NCBI GenBank assembly: GCA_017477685.1
Contig: JAFUUT010000211.1
Span: 1-13,967, forward strand
Length of the DNA stretch: 13,967 nt
Direction: 5' to 3'
Source: a bacterium
Lineage (GTDB): Bacteria; Cyanobacteriota; Vampirovibrionia; Gastranaerophilales; Gastranaerophilaceae
The notes below the pieces were generated by a model. The model saw only the letters and a program-made list of their open reading frames with translations. It made no database searches and had not been told where the DNA came from. The first letter of the stretch is position 1. Each line of letters begins with the position of its first letter. Position numbers and translations under genes: made by a program. Below are positions 6,940 through 13,821 of the stretch, piece by piece.

Positions 6940-7432
6940 TTCCGATAATATCCGCCAACACACCAACCAGAACTGCATATCTTAATTTCTTAATTCCTAC
7001 GGCTCCGAAATATACAGCCAAAACATAGAATGTTGTTTCACTGCTGCCGACCATTACTGCGGCAAGCTTTGTAGCAAATGAGTCAGGGCCTAAATTATTT
7101 GCAATATCGGAAAATACTCCCAAAGCCGCTGAACCCGACAGCGAGCGAACTATCATCAAAGGCAGCGTATCCGCAGGAACATTAAATCTGGTCAAAACTC
7201 CTGACATAAGATTTGAACACATTTCAATCGCCCCGCTTGCTCTAAGCATTGCAATACCGACAATTATTGCAACAAGATAAGGAATAATTTTGATTGCAAT
7301 TTTAAAACCATCTTTTGCACCTTCGGTAAATTCTTCATATATCGGAACTTTTTTGAATATCCCGACGGTTAAAACAATCAAAAGTATTGCAGGCAATGCC
7401 CAAACAGATATGAGATTAATCAGATTGCTCAT
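6899..7432 (-). CDS. spmB: Spore maturation protein B-like membrane protein (SpmB)
   Basis: SpmB family protein with a nucleoside-recognition (Gate) domain. In Bacillus, SpmA and SpmB are needed for spore core dehydration, but the pair is common in non-spore-formers, where its substrate is unknown. The 177-aa length is normal. It has about five hydrophobic segments: residues 10-27, 45-63, 90-110, 125-148 and 152-175. Recognisable family stretches are PYLVAIIVGIAMLRASGA (51-68), PLMIVRSLSGSAALGV (91-106) and MVGSSETTFYVLAVYFG (126-142). The start at 7432 has a perfect AGGAGG 6 nt upstream, located inside the end of spmA; the genes overlap by 17 bp, so translation is probably coupled. Its 3' end overlaps the convergent zinc-ribbon gene by 41 bp, and no terminator is visible. 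Confidence 0.92.
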   Translation of the reverse strand: MSNLINLISVWALPAILLIVLTVGIFKKVPIYEEFTEGAKDGFKIAIKIIPYLVAIIVGIAMLRASGAIEMCSNLMSGVLTRFNVPADTLPLMIVRSLSGSAALGVFSDIANNLGPDSFATKLAAVMVGSSETTFYVLAVYFGAVGIKKLRYAVLVGVLADIIGIISAVWVANLMFA

Positions 7433-8027
7433 TTTTAACCTCCTCTATTCGCGGCTTCCAAATTCTTTGAAAAATCTTTGAAAGTATTATTGCACTAACA
7501 AAAGCAATTGTTGTCACTAAAAGTGTCGGTGCTATTATTTCAGTCGGATTTTTATAACCGATACCGACAAGCACCGCAAGTACGGTTGTCGGAATAAGCT
7601 GAAAACCTGCAGTATTCATCCCTAAAAGTAAGCACATGGAATTTGAGGCAGAAGTCTTATCTTTATTTACGTTTTGCAATTCTTCCATTGCTTTTAACCC
7701 GAATGGAGTCGCCGCATTTGATAACCCAAAAGCATTTGCAGTAAAGTTCATTGCAATATCCCCAACTGCATCAGATTCAGGAGGAATTTCATTGAATAGC
7801 ACTTTTGTTATCGGTTTTATGACTTTTGCTATCCAATCTATAATCCCTGATTTCTGCGCAATCCTCATTATTCCAAGCCAAAAAGCCATTATACCAATCA
7901 GAGAAAATGCAACTTTTACGGATAATTCCGCACCATCCATAACCGCATTTGTAACTTCTTGAAGCTTACCATTAATTGCACCAACTATTATTGATATCAC
8001 TATTAGAAAATAGAAAATATAATTCAT
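7416..8027 (-). CDS. spmA: Spore maturation protein A-like membrane protein (SpmA)
   Basis: SpmA family partner of SpmB, an inner-membrane protein with a nucleoside-recognition (Gate) domain. Its 203 aa include an N-terminal membrane helix (residues 3-19), then the family region GAELSVKVAFSLIGIMAFW (32-50), KVLFNEIPPESDAVGDIAMNFTANAFGLSNAATPFGLKAM split over about 75-114, and later helices (130-156, 165-185). The DxxGDIAMNxxANxxGLxNAATPxGLKAM block is the SpmA signature. It sits between the GH77 gene (37 bp upstream) and spmB (17-bp overlap) with no terminator between, so the three are likely co-transcribed. I see no good Shine-Dalgarno before the ATG at 8027; reinitiation after the upstream gene is possible. 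Whether this organism sporulates cannot be judged, and no other sporulation gene is present. Confidence 0.92.
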   Translation of the reverse strand: MNYIFYFLIVISIIVGAINGKLQEVTNAVMDGAELSVKVAFSLIGIMAFWLGIMRIAQKSGIIDWIAKVIKPITKVLFNEIPPESDAVGDIAMNFTANAFGLSNAATPFGLKAMEELQNVNKDKTSASNSMCLLLGMNTAGFQLIPTTVLAVLVGIGYKNPTEIIAPTLLVTTIAFVSAIILSKIFQRIWKPRIEEVKNEQSD

Positions 8028-8064
8028 AATCTAATTAAATCATTAAATAAGATTAGGGTCAATT

Positions 8065-9951
8065 TTATTCTTTTAAAACATTTTCATAATATTCTAACTT
8101 TTCAAGGGTCTTTTTTACTTCTTCATCACTCATTGGGGAATATGACTTTGTAACTTTATTCATGTCATGTTTTCCTCTTAAAGCAAGTTTTAAGATTTCA
8201 GGAATATTAATCGCTGTAGGATTTTTACTTGATAAATTTTCGTAATAATCATCTTCATAATTTTTATTCAATCTTAATTTCCAATTGTTAGGATTACTGT
8301 CATTTCCACCTTGATTGTATGTTTTTTCTATCCCGAAAAAGTCTGCAAAAGATATTTGAATTTTTTTACACATCATAAACATTTCCGCAAATTTTGCTTT
8401 TACTCTTTCTCTGTCATCTTTAGCAATAGTTTTGCAATATTGTTCGCTATTTCTATTTGCATTTAGCACTCCCGCTAAATACATAGAATCCCATGCCTTA
8501 TCTTTTTTAACCCAATCTTTTTTAATCATCAAATTTGCAGGATCTGAATCATGAGAACCTATTAATGACCAGTTTTTTGTATTTTGATAATCCTGAGCTC
8601 TTCGGAACTCGAGTTGAGAGATACCGGGCAAGTTGTGAATATGATAATATACTTCATTAAAGGTCGGTGTTGCTGTAACCAAATCTTCCCAAACCGGAGA
8701 ATTTTTATCAAGTCCATGTTCTTCTAAAGTCGGTAATATTATTCTGTCCAATACCCTTTTATAATCTCCATAAGGATCAATATCAGGCATATTGGAAATA
8801 TTATCTTTTCTGTTTCCATTGCATTCATATATATATGGGTCAACTAATCCGAGAGCATGGTCAATTCTTACATTTTCAAAATTCGTTAAAGCATCTTCCA
8901 GCTTTGCTTTTAAATATTTCCCGCCTTGAGCCAAAGTTCCGTCATAATTAAACAACTTGCGAGGATCAAGGACAGGAACGTCCCATCTTTGAATTCCTCC
9001 GTCTTTTCCGCCATACGGACAACCCATTCTGTATCCTTTCAAAAACAAATCCTGATGAATCCATTCATCCGCAGGAGAAAAACCGACAAGCATATCGCTG
9101 ATATATTTAAAATTTTTACCCTTACGATATTCAGTATTCTCCTTTATCTGTTTATCAAGAATAAATTGCCCAAAGCAATATTTATCCAAATCTTCTTTAG
9201 AGCGCTGCATTATTTTATTAAAGCGTTTGACAGCATCAGGATTATTACTTTTCAGTCCATTTATCAAATTTTTATCTATAGAATTCCATTTTGTATAATC
9301 CTCTGTTCCGTATATATTGGTCAGAATATCAAACAGGCCGTACTGCCAAATATCATTATCCTTCATAAAATTATCATATTCTTTTTGCAGATTTAATAAA
9401 TTTTCATCTTTTATATAATGATATTCACCAAGTTTACTTTTAAAATTTTTGTATGCTATTCCAATTAAGTATTCATAATTTGCATAGGCTTCAGGGAAAT
9501 CGGAATATGCATAATTATTTTTTGAATTTTCAGGTCTGTTAAAGACATTATTAATCGTATTTTCATCTAAAATATTTGAATATTCATCAGTTGCGAGTTT
9601 ATGCATATCTATAAATAAATAATTTTTTGCACCTACAGATGACTTGTATGGTGAAATTTCCCTCACTGAACTCAATTCTCCGACAGGACCTAATTGATTA
9701 GAATTAAATCCGTGCAATACTTCAAATGGTATTAGCTGAGCCGCAACTTTTCCATACGGACTTCCTACACCAATGTCAGTTACATCCTGCGGGTATGAAG
9801 TTCCGTGTAATATCATTGCAACTTCTTCTGTTCCAAGATATTTTAGCGCAGGAGCAATCGCATTTTGGTGATAATCCTTTTCTTCTTCTTTGGTTAACTT
9901 TCGCTCAAAACTAGTATAACTTCTTATATTTTGTATACTATTAATACGCAC
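8065..9951 (-). CDS. 4-alpha-glucanotransferase, GH77 (MalQ-like), extended form
   Basis: Glycoside hydrolase family 77 enzyme, which moves alpha-1,4-glucan segments between malto-oligosaccharides in the cytoplasm during glycogen or maltodextrin use. The catalytic features are intact: nucleophile Asp364 in RIDHALG (362-368), acid/base Glu422 in WEDL (421-424), and third carboxylate Asp468 in GSHDSD (465-470). NLPGISQLEF (440-449) and NNWKLRL (555-561) match the MalQ 'GM.VLQF' and 'NWSWRL' regions; SPADEWIH and DVPVLDP match the usual substrate-site loops. At 628 aa it is longer than typical bacterial MalQ (about 500 aa): there is extra sequence around 140-270 and a lysine/glutamate-rich C-terminal tail (575-628). 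The start is GTG 9951 with AAAGGGG about 10 nt upstream. It heads the apparent unit with spmA and spmB. I gave no symbol because of the divergent form. Confidence 0.9.
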   Translation of the reverse strand: MRINSIQNIRSYTSFERKLTKEEEKDYHQNAIAPALKYLGTEEVAMILHGTSYPQDVTDIGVGSPYGKVAAQLIPFEVLHGFNSNQLGPVGELSSVREISPYKSSVGAKNYLFIDMHKLATDEYSNILDENTINNVFNRPENSKNNYAYSDFPEAYANYEYLIGIAYKNFKSKLGEYHYIKDENLLNLQKEYDNFMKDNDIWQYGLFDILTNIYGTEDYTKWNSIDKNLINGLKSNNPDAVKRFNKIMQRSKEDLDKYCFGQFILDKQIKENTEYRKGKNFKYISDMLVGFSPADEWIHQDLFLKGYRMGCPYGGKDGGIQRWDVPVLDPRKLFNYDGTLAQGGKYLKAKLEDALTNFENVRIDHALGLVDPYIYECNGNRKDNISNMPDIDPYGDYKRVLDRIILPTLEEHGLDKNSPVWEDLVTATPTFNEVYYHIHNLPGISQLEFRRAQDYQNTKNWSLIGSHDSDPANLMIKKDWVKKDKAWDSMYLAGVLNANRNSEQYCKTIAKDDRERVKAKFAEMFMMCKKIQISFADFFGIEKTYNQGGNDSNPNNWKLRLNKNYEDDYYENLSSKNPTAINIPEILKLALRGKHDMNKVTKSYSPMSDEEVKKTLEKLEYYENVLKE

Positions 9952-10087
9952 TTTGATAATACCCCTTTAAAAGTCTGTCTCTTTTAATATAAAATAAGAA
10001 CAAAATTTTTTTTGCTAATTTGTTTAAACATTAATTTATCTTTACAATATTATATGATAATAACAAATTTTATTTTTAGGTGATTTA
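9952..10087. other. Divergent intergenic region
   Basis: AT-rich region between the minus-strand GH77 gene and the plus-strand leader peptide, holding the start signals of both. On the plus strand a weak -10 (TATGAT, 10053-10058) precedes the ribosome site AGGTGA (10078-10083). On the minus strand only the GH77 ribosome site AAAGGGG is clear. I see no operator or RNA structure. Confidence 0.4.
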
Positions 10088-10126
10088 ATGAGTATATATC
10101 GACAAATGAAAGGTAATGTATCATGA
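10088..10126 (+). CDS. 12-codon leader peptide coupled to the next gene
   Basis: A very short open frame, MSIYRQMKGNVS, begins at ATG 10088 behind a good ribosome site (AGGTGA, 10078-10083, spacing 4). Its TGA stop overlaps the ATG of the 113-aa gene in the four bases ATGA (10123-10126), the classic arrangement for translational coupling. The next gene also has its own internal ribosome site (GAAAGG), which a ribosome reading the leader would cover. I see no run of one amino acid, so it is not an obvious attenuator peptide. It could also be chance; the joint presence of ribosome site and ATGA is the evidence. Confidence 0.4.
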   Translation: MSIYRQMKGNVS

Positions 10127-10464
10127 TTCCTCCTATTGGCGCAAAAGTTGGCGGTAATTTAGCTAAATATGCATCTTCAAAAGATCTGTTATATGCAAAT
10201 ATACCATTAAATGATGGCACATTTTTACATGTATTAGACAACTTTAATTTAAAGTTGGATAATCCAAAACTACCTGCGATGACATCTTTTGTACATACGA
10301 ACGGAGATAAGGTTATAAGTTTTAATTCTTATTTTGGCTCATATTCAGGCCAAAGAAAATTTATTGAAAATATTTCACAAAAATTTGCCAATATGACAAC
10401 TTCCGGGAAACGTATCCTTGAACAGATGCTGGATCAATTTTTTGATCACATAGTATTAAAATAA
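10123..10464 (+). CDS. Hypothetical protein, 113 aa
   Basis: I do not recognise this protein. It has no signal peptide, no membrane segment and no cysteine, so it is probably cytoplasmic. The N-terminus (MIPPIGAKVGGNLAKYASS) is glycine/alanine-rich, the middle (residues 25-70) alternates polar and hydrophobic residues as expected for beta strands (TFLHVLDNFNLKL, SFVHTNGDKVISFNSYFG), and the C-terminal 35 residues (QRKFIENISQKF... RILEQMLDQFFDHIVLK) look like one or two amphipathic helices. ATG 10123 is preceded by GAAAGG at 8 nt and overlaps the stop of the small leader frame. A strong terminator follows 8 bp after the stop, so the transcript ends here, before the acyl-CoA synthetase. It is likely a lineage-restricted gene; the signals support that it is expressed. 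Confidence 0.65.
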   Translation: MIPPIGAKVGGNLAKYASSKDLLYANIPLNDGTFLHVLDNFNLKLDNPKLPAMTSFVHTNGDKVISFNSYFGSYSGQRKFIENISQKFANMTTSGKRILEQMLDQFFDHIVLK

Positions 10465-10472
10465 GTCAAAAC

Positions 10473-10502
10473 AAAAAGCAGATTTTTATATCTGTTTTTT
10501 TA
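10473..10502 (+). terminator. Rho-independent terminator of the 113-aa gene
   Basis: AAAAAGCAGAT pairs with ATCTGTTTTTT (one G-U pair, about 6-nt loop) and runs into TTTTTTTATT. The G-U pair favours the plus strand. It separates the leader/113-aa unit from the acyl-CoA synthetase gene. Confidence 0.85.
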
Positions 10503-10534
10503 TTGCATGAATAATTTTTTTTAAGTAAAATACT

Positions 10535-10540
10535 TATAAT
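10535..10540 (+). promoter_or_regulatory. -10 box of the acyl-CoA synthetase promoter
   Basis: A perfect TATAAT lies 32 bp before the ATG at 10572. The T-rich upstream region gives no clear -35 box. The leader carries AGAGGG (10559-10564) at 7 nt from the start. Confidence 0.5.
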
Positions 10541-10571
10541 ACGTAATAATAGAGTAGTAGAGGGCATAGTT

Positions 10572-12254
10572 ATGAAATATGAAAATATATTTACCTTGTT
10601 AGAAAAAACCACAAACGAAAACCAGAAGCGTGTGGCCCTTGGCATGAAAACAATGTGGGGGTGGAGCGAATTTACATATAAAGGCTTAGGCTTATTAGCT
10701 TCACGTCTAGGCGCATATTTAATAAATGATTTACAAATTCCAAAAGGAGAAAAACTTGCAATATTATCTGAATCATTACCGGAATATGGTGTTTGCGTTT
10801 TTGGATCTGTTCTGGCAGGATTAACTATTGTTCCTTTGGATAATAAACTTACTATTTATGAATTAACATCAATATTATCGAGCTGCGAGCCTACAGTCTT
10901 AATGACTTCCAGCAAAAACTATGAAAGAGCTCAAGAATTAAAATCAAAAATACCTTCGATTAAGCATATAATTTTGATGGAAGCATCAGAGCATGAGAGT
11001 GCTCAAACTCCGAGCGTTTATTCTATTCCGGCGAATTATAGCGCAAAATGGCGTCGCAGACCGCTTCATGACACGGCATTTATAATTTATACTTCAGGTA
11101 CAACAGGAGCGCCAAAGGGAGTTCAAACGACTTACAAAAATATGCTTGCCCAAATGTATGGCATGCGCGAGATTTTAAAAAGTATGATGCCTAAGAATAA
11201 AGAAATGCGTTTGCTTTCAATACTACCGATGAACCATTTGTTTGAAATGACAGTCGGATTTTTCACAATGCTGACTCACGGTTATTCGGTATATTACACA
11301 AGCAGTTTAAAACCAAAAGATATTCTTGATATTATGCAAGAAAAGAAAATCCGCTTTATGGTAACAGTTCCTGCATTTTTGAAACTGTTAAAAGCATATT
11401 TTGAATCTGAAATAAGCAAAAAATCTTTTATGTACAGATTTATGTTCAATTTGAAATATCATTTGGCAGGATTTTTACCGTTCAGAATAAGACGATTGAT
11501 GTTCAGAACAATACACAGATTGTACGGCAGAGAATTTTACGGATATATTTCCGGCGGAGCACCGCTGGATCCGATTGTAGGTGCGTGGTTTAAAAGAATC
11601 GGCGTAAGAATTTTCCAAGGATACGGTTTATCAGAAACAAGCCCTGTCGTTTCGATGTGTAATAACCCGAGACAGGATAATATCCATTCTGTCGGACCTA
11701 TTATGAGTTCTTACGAAGCAAAAATAGATGAAGAAACAGGGGAATTGCTTGTGAAAGGGCCTTCTGTAATGAAAGGATACTACGGCAGACAAGATTTGAC
11801 AGATGAAGTTTTAGAACCTGACGGGTGGTTCCACACAGGCGATATTGCCGAAATTCGCAACGGACTTTTGTACATTACAGGCAGAATTAAAAATATGATT
11901 GTATTATCCGGCGGTAAAAAAGTATTCCCTGAAGAAGTAGAAACAGTCATGCAGCAGAGTGATAATTTTGCGGAAGTCTGTGTAGTCGGCATGCCAAAGG
12001 CCGGCGGAGAGAAAGACGGCTGCGAAGAAATTGTTGCGGTTTTTGTTCCGACAAAAGAATTTGCCGAAAAGTTTGACAAGTTTGAAGATTTGGAAGCAGC
12101 TGTAAAAGCAGAAGTAAAACGCCTGTCTAACCAGCTTGCACCATATAAACGACCTATTAATATTATAGTAAGACAAACTTCTCTTCCTCGAACTGCTACA
12201 AGCAAAATTAAAAGAAAAGAAGTTAAAGCACTGTTAACAGAATGTGTAAAATAA
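10572..12254 (+). CDS. Long-chain acyl-CoA synthetase / AMP-dependent ligase
   Basis: ANL-superfamily adenylating enzyme, most like long-chain fatty acid-CoA ligases: it activates a fatty acid with ATP to acyl-AMP and transfers it to CoA, for phospholipid synthesis or fatty-acid scavenging at the membrane face. The 560-aa protein has the core motifs in order: P-loop YTSGTTGAPKG (173-183), ISGGAPL (326-332), QGYGLSETSP (349-358), GWFHTGD (418-424) with the ribose-binding Asp424, ITGR (435-438), and TATSKIKR (541-548) with the catalytic Lys545. The RRLMFRTIHRLYG-type basic region at 305-320 is typical of long-chain members. Start ATG 10572 has AGAGGG at 7 nt. It is a single-gene unit ended by a perfect terminator. 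Chain-length preference, or an acyl-ACP rather than CoA acceptor, cannot be read from sequence. Confidence 0.92.
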   Translation: MKYENIFTLLEKTTNENQKRVALGMKTMWGWSEFTYKGLGLLASRLGAYLINDLQIPKGEKLAILSESLPEYGVCVFGSVLAGLTIVPLDNKLTIYELTSILSSCEPTVLMTSSKNYERAQELKSKIPSIKHIILMEASEHESAQTPSVYSIPANYSAKWRRRPLHDTAFIIYTSGTTGAPKGVQTTYKNMLAQMYGMREILKSMMPKNKEMRLLSILPMNHLFEMTVGFFTMLTHGYSVYYTSSLKPKDILDIMQEKKIRFMVTVPAFLKLLKAYFESEISKKSFMYRFMFNLKYHLAGFLPFRIRRLMFRTIHRLYGREFYGYISGGAPLDPIVGAWFKRIGVRIFQGYGLSETSPVVSMCNNPRQDNIHSVGPIMSSYEAKIDEETGELLVKGPSVMKGYYGRQDLTDEVLEPDGWFHTGDIAEIRNGLLYITGRIKNMIVLSGGKKVFPEEVETVMQQSDNFAEVCVVGMPKAGGEKDGCEEIVAVFVPTKEFAEKFDKFEDLEAAVKAEVKRLSNQLAPYKRPINIIVRQTSLPRTATSKIKRKEVKALLTECVK

Positions 12255-12262
12255 TAAAATAT

Positions 12263-12300
12263 AAAAATGCCTGTGATATGACTATTCCACAGGCATTTTT
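12263..12300. terminator. Two-way terminator between convergent genes
   Basis: AAAAATGCCTGTG (12263-12275) pairs perfectly over 13 bp with CACAGGCATTTTT (12288-12300) around a 12-nt loop. The A/T flanks give a T-run on both strands, so it can end the acyl-CoA synthetase transcript and the convergent 222-aa gene. Confidence 0.9.
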
Positions 12301-12323
12301 CATTACGATAAACTAAACGACAG

Positions 12324-12992
12324 CTAATCATTTAATTCTTTTTTCAATGTTTGCATTGAATTTTTTACATGGTCTATCACACCATTAAATCCGTTTTTTG
12401 CAAACTCCACAGCTAACGCAGGTTGAGTAAATTTTACAGCTGCTTTTCCGATACTTACAGCTTTTTTCGCAATAGATTTTTCAGGCTTAGATAACGATTC
12501 TTCGGATGTCGTCCCCTCTCCTTTAACTTTTACTTTTGCTCTTTTTGTGTTAAAACGAACATTATCGTTGGCATCGGCCAATACCTTATTCCCTTTTGAT
12601 ATTTGTTCTTTAGAGTCCGTAAATAATACTTTATCTGCATCAGCATGTTCATCGGAGATATTTACAGTGTTATTCTGCCCTCCCCGAATTTTAATATTAT
12701 CTGTCCTATAAGGTTGATCATATATAGAAGCATTTTTTAAATTAGTAATAACAACATTTGATGGATCTGTAAGGGAAGAAGTTTTGCTCGTAAATACCGA
12801 TACATTGTCCCCTTTCTGCATATCGTAAACAATTCTCATACCATTTTTTAATTCAACAGTATAATCACCACGGAACTTACTTTTTAGATAATGAGAACTT
12901 TCAACATCATTTGCATTGAATTTTACTCCGCCAATTGTCTTGTAGTCTACCGGTCTAACAGTTTTCGGCTGATTGTTAACTGGTCCTGTCAT
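12324..12992 (-). CDS. Beta-rich lineage-type protein of unknown function
   Basis: A 222-aa protein without signal peptide, cysteine or membrane helix. I start it at ATG 12992 because AAAGGAGAT lies 6 nt upstream; a further in-frame ATG at 13037 has no ribosome site. From about residue 20 to 140 the sequence alternates in short strands with many Asn, Asp and Gly turns (GDYTVELKNGMRIVYD, NVVITNLKNASIYD, NIKIRGGQNNTVNISD, KVLFTD), which suggests a beta-solenoid or beta-sandwich. Residues 140-175 are lysine-rich and probably flexible, and 175-222 are helical (AKKAVSIGKAAVKF..., NSMQTLKKELND). The opening MTGPVNNQ and the strand region remind me of proteins common in Gastranaerophilales, but I cannot name a family. 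It may be released by a signal-peptide-independent route; that is speculation. Confidence 0.7.
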   Translation of the reverse strand: MTGPVNNQPKTVRPVDYKTIGGVKFNANDVESSHYLKSKFRGDYTVELKNGMRIVYDMQKGDNVSVFTSKTSSLTDPSNVVITNLKNASIYDQPYRTDNIKIRGGQNNTVNISDEHADADKVLFTDSKEQISKGNKVLADANDNVRFNTKRAKVKVKGEGTTSEESLSKPEKSIAKKAVSIGKAAVKFTQPALAVEFAKNGFNGVIDHVKNSMQTLKKELND

Positions 12993-13261
12993 AATTAAAT
13001 CTCCTTTATTTTTTGTACCTCGTGTGTATGTTTGCACATCACTTACTTATTAATAAAGTATTTTGAGGAGAAAAAATTGCTATTATTTTTGATATTTAAT
13101 ATATAAATTTTCTATATTATTGATATAACAATACTTTTATTGCTTTACAAAAGTTAATAAAGTTTAATTGATTTTTATATAACGTATCAATATAGTAGAA
13201 TTTTCCAATAAAATATCTCCTGTTATTAATCTAATATTAAATATAAAATTATTTGTAATTT
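12993..13261. other. AT-rich intergenic region with divergent starts
   Basis: About 270 bp without a gene, very AT-rich, holding the ribosome site of the minus-strand 222-aa gene (about 12999-13007) and the promoter candidates of the plus-strand regulator pseudogene. An inverted pair TTGAT (13168-13172) and ATCAA (13186-13190) spans the spacer of the 13168-13196 promoter and could be an operator, but it is short. Nothing else stands out. Confidence 0.4.
13168..13196 (+). promoter_or_regulatory. Promoter candidate for the Xre-type regulator
   Basis: TTGATT (13168-13173), 17 bp, TATAGT (13191-13196); the transcript would begin near 13203, 60 nt before the ATG. A second candidate -10, TATAAA at 13242-13247, would leave only about 8 nt of leader. 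No Shine-Dalgarno precedes the ATG, which fits the second choice. Confidence 0.4.
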
Positions 13262-13585
13262 ATGACATTAGATATCAAAAAACAATTAGGAAAACGTATA
13301 AAAGAACTAAGACAGGCACAAGGATATTCTCAAGAGCAGTTTGCAGAGAAGCTTGGAATTGCATCGAGAACTTTGTGCGGAATAGAAATTGGTAGAAATT
13401 TTTTAAAAGCAGAAAGCCTTTAAAAAATACTTAATACACTGCAAATAACTCCTCAAGAACTGTTTATGATAAATCATCTTCAACCTCAAGAGGTATTGGT
13501 AGATGAAATTGTCAATACTGTTAAATCAATAAAAGAGAGAGAAAAGATAGAAATTATTTATAAAATAATAAAATCTTTTGTATAA
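13262..13585 (+). pseudogene. Xre-family (HTH_3) regulator interrupted by an in-frame TAA
   Basis: From ATG 13262 the frame reads an HTH_3/Xre DNA-binding domain: LGKRIKELRQAQGYSQEQFA, then EKLGIASRTLCGIEIGRNF, covering both HTH helices and the conserved IExG element. A TAA at 13421-13423 stops it after 53 codons (ending KAESL). The same frame then continues without another stop to TAA 13583-13585, with sequence that fits the family: KILNTLQITPQELF, followed by a charged helical C-terminus. The expected pattern AESLxKIL places one ordinary residue at the stop, so a single nonsense change (for example CAA or AAA to TAA) in a 107-residue protein explains it. The first 53 residues might still fold and bind DNA weakly. 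No ribosome site is visible. It lies directly upstream of the structured repeat array. Confidence 0.75.
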
Positions 13586-13594
13586 TTTTGTTAG

Positions 13595-13603
13595 TGGTAT
13601 AAT
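13595..13603 (+). promoter_or_regulatory. Extended -10 promoter before the repeat array
   Basis: TGGTATAAT (TGn plus perfect TATAAT) just after the regulator pseudogene. Transcription would start near 13610, a few bases before the first repeat hairpin at 13615. The same layout recurs inside each full repeat unit. Confidence 0.5.
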
Positions 13604-13614
13604 TGATTTGTGAA

Positions 13615-13670
13615 GTAAATATTGCAACCGCTGGCGGCAATATTTACCCACAAAATAGACTAAATCAAAG
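13615..13670 (+). repeat. Repeat unit A, shortened
   Basis: Begins with the perfect hairpin GTAAATATTGC / GCAATATTTAC (13615-13647), but its loop is AACCGCTGGCG rather than AACCATCGGGA. The middle of the unit is missing; only a tail like GACTAAATCAAA, close to the GACAAATCAAA of full units, remains before unit B. The promoter box at the end is also missing. Confidence 0.8.
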
Positions 13671-13821
13671 GTAGGTATTGCAACCATCGGGAGCAGTATT
13701 TACACCCAGGATGTAGCGCAGCTTGACTCTGCCGAAGAAAATGATTAAGTATCATTTTCTGAGAGGAAGCACGTAGTGCGCTCAAGCCCGACAAATCAAA
13801 ACTTAATATGATATAATTGAA
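13671..13821 (+). repeat. Repeat unit B, full (151 bp)
   Basis: Full unit. The first hairpin (13671-13703) has three A-to-G changes relative to A and C. It holds an 8-bp segment GCAGCTTG (13718-13725) that is absent from unit C; with its flank this reads GGATGTAGCGCAGCTTG. The last 96 bp (13726-13821) are identical to those of unit C. It ends with TGATATAAT (13809-13817). Confidence 0.9.
13809..13817 (+). promoter_or_regulatory. Extended -10 promoter inside repeat unit B
   Basis: TGATATAAT, with a weak -35 (CCGACA, 13788-13793) at 18 bp. Transcription would start near 13824, at the foot of the unit C hairpin (13822). The exact copy at 13952-13960 would do the same for the next unit. Confidence 0.5.

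Noticed and set aside
6899..8027. Evidence that the organism makes spores
   Set aside because: SpmA and SpmB occur in many non-spore-formers and no other sporulation gene is present here.
8926..9396. 156-aa open frame antisense to the GH77 gene
   Set aside because: Lies wholly within a gene with intact catalytic motifs and is lysine/isoleucine-rich as expected of an AT-rich shadow.
11780..12331. 183-aa open frame antisense to the acyl-CoA synthetase
   Set aside because: It mirrors the conserved C-terminal domain of the ligase, runs through the perfect terminator, and has no family features; a shadow frame.
13709..13793. Functional tRNA-Pro gene
   Set aside because: The 5' segment matches tRNA-Pro, but there is no anticodon arm, no T arm and no full acceptor pairing.
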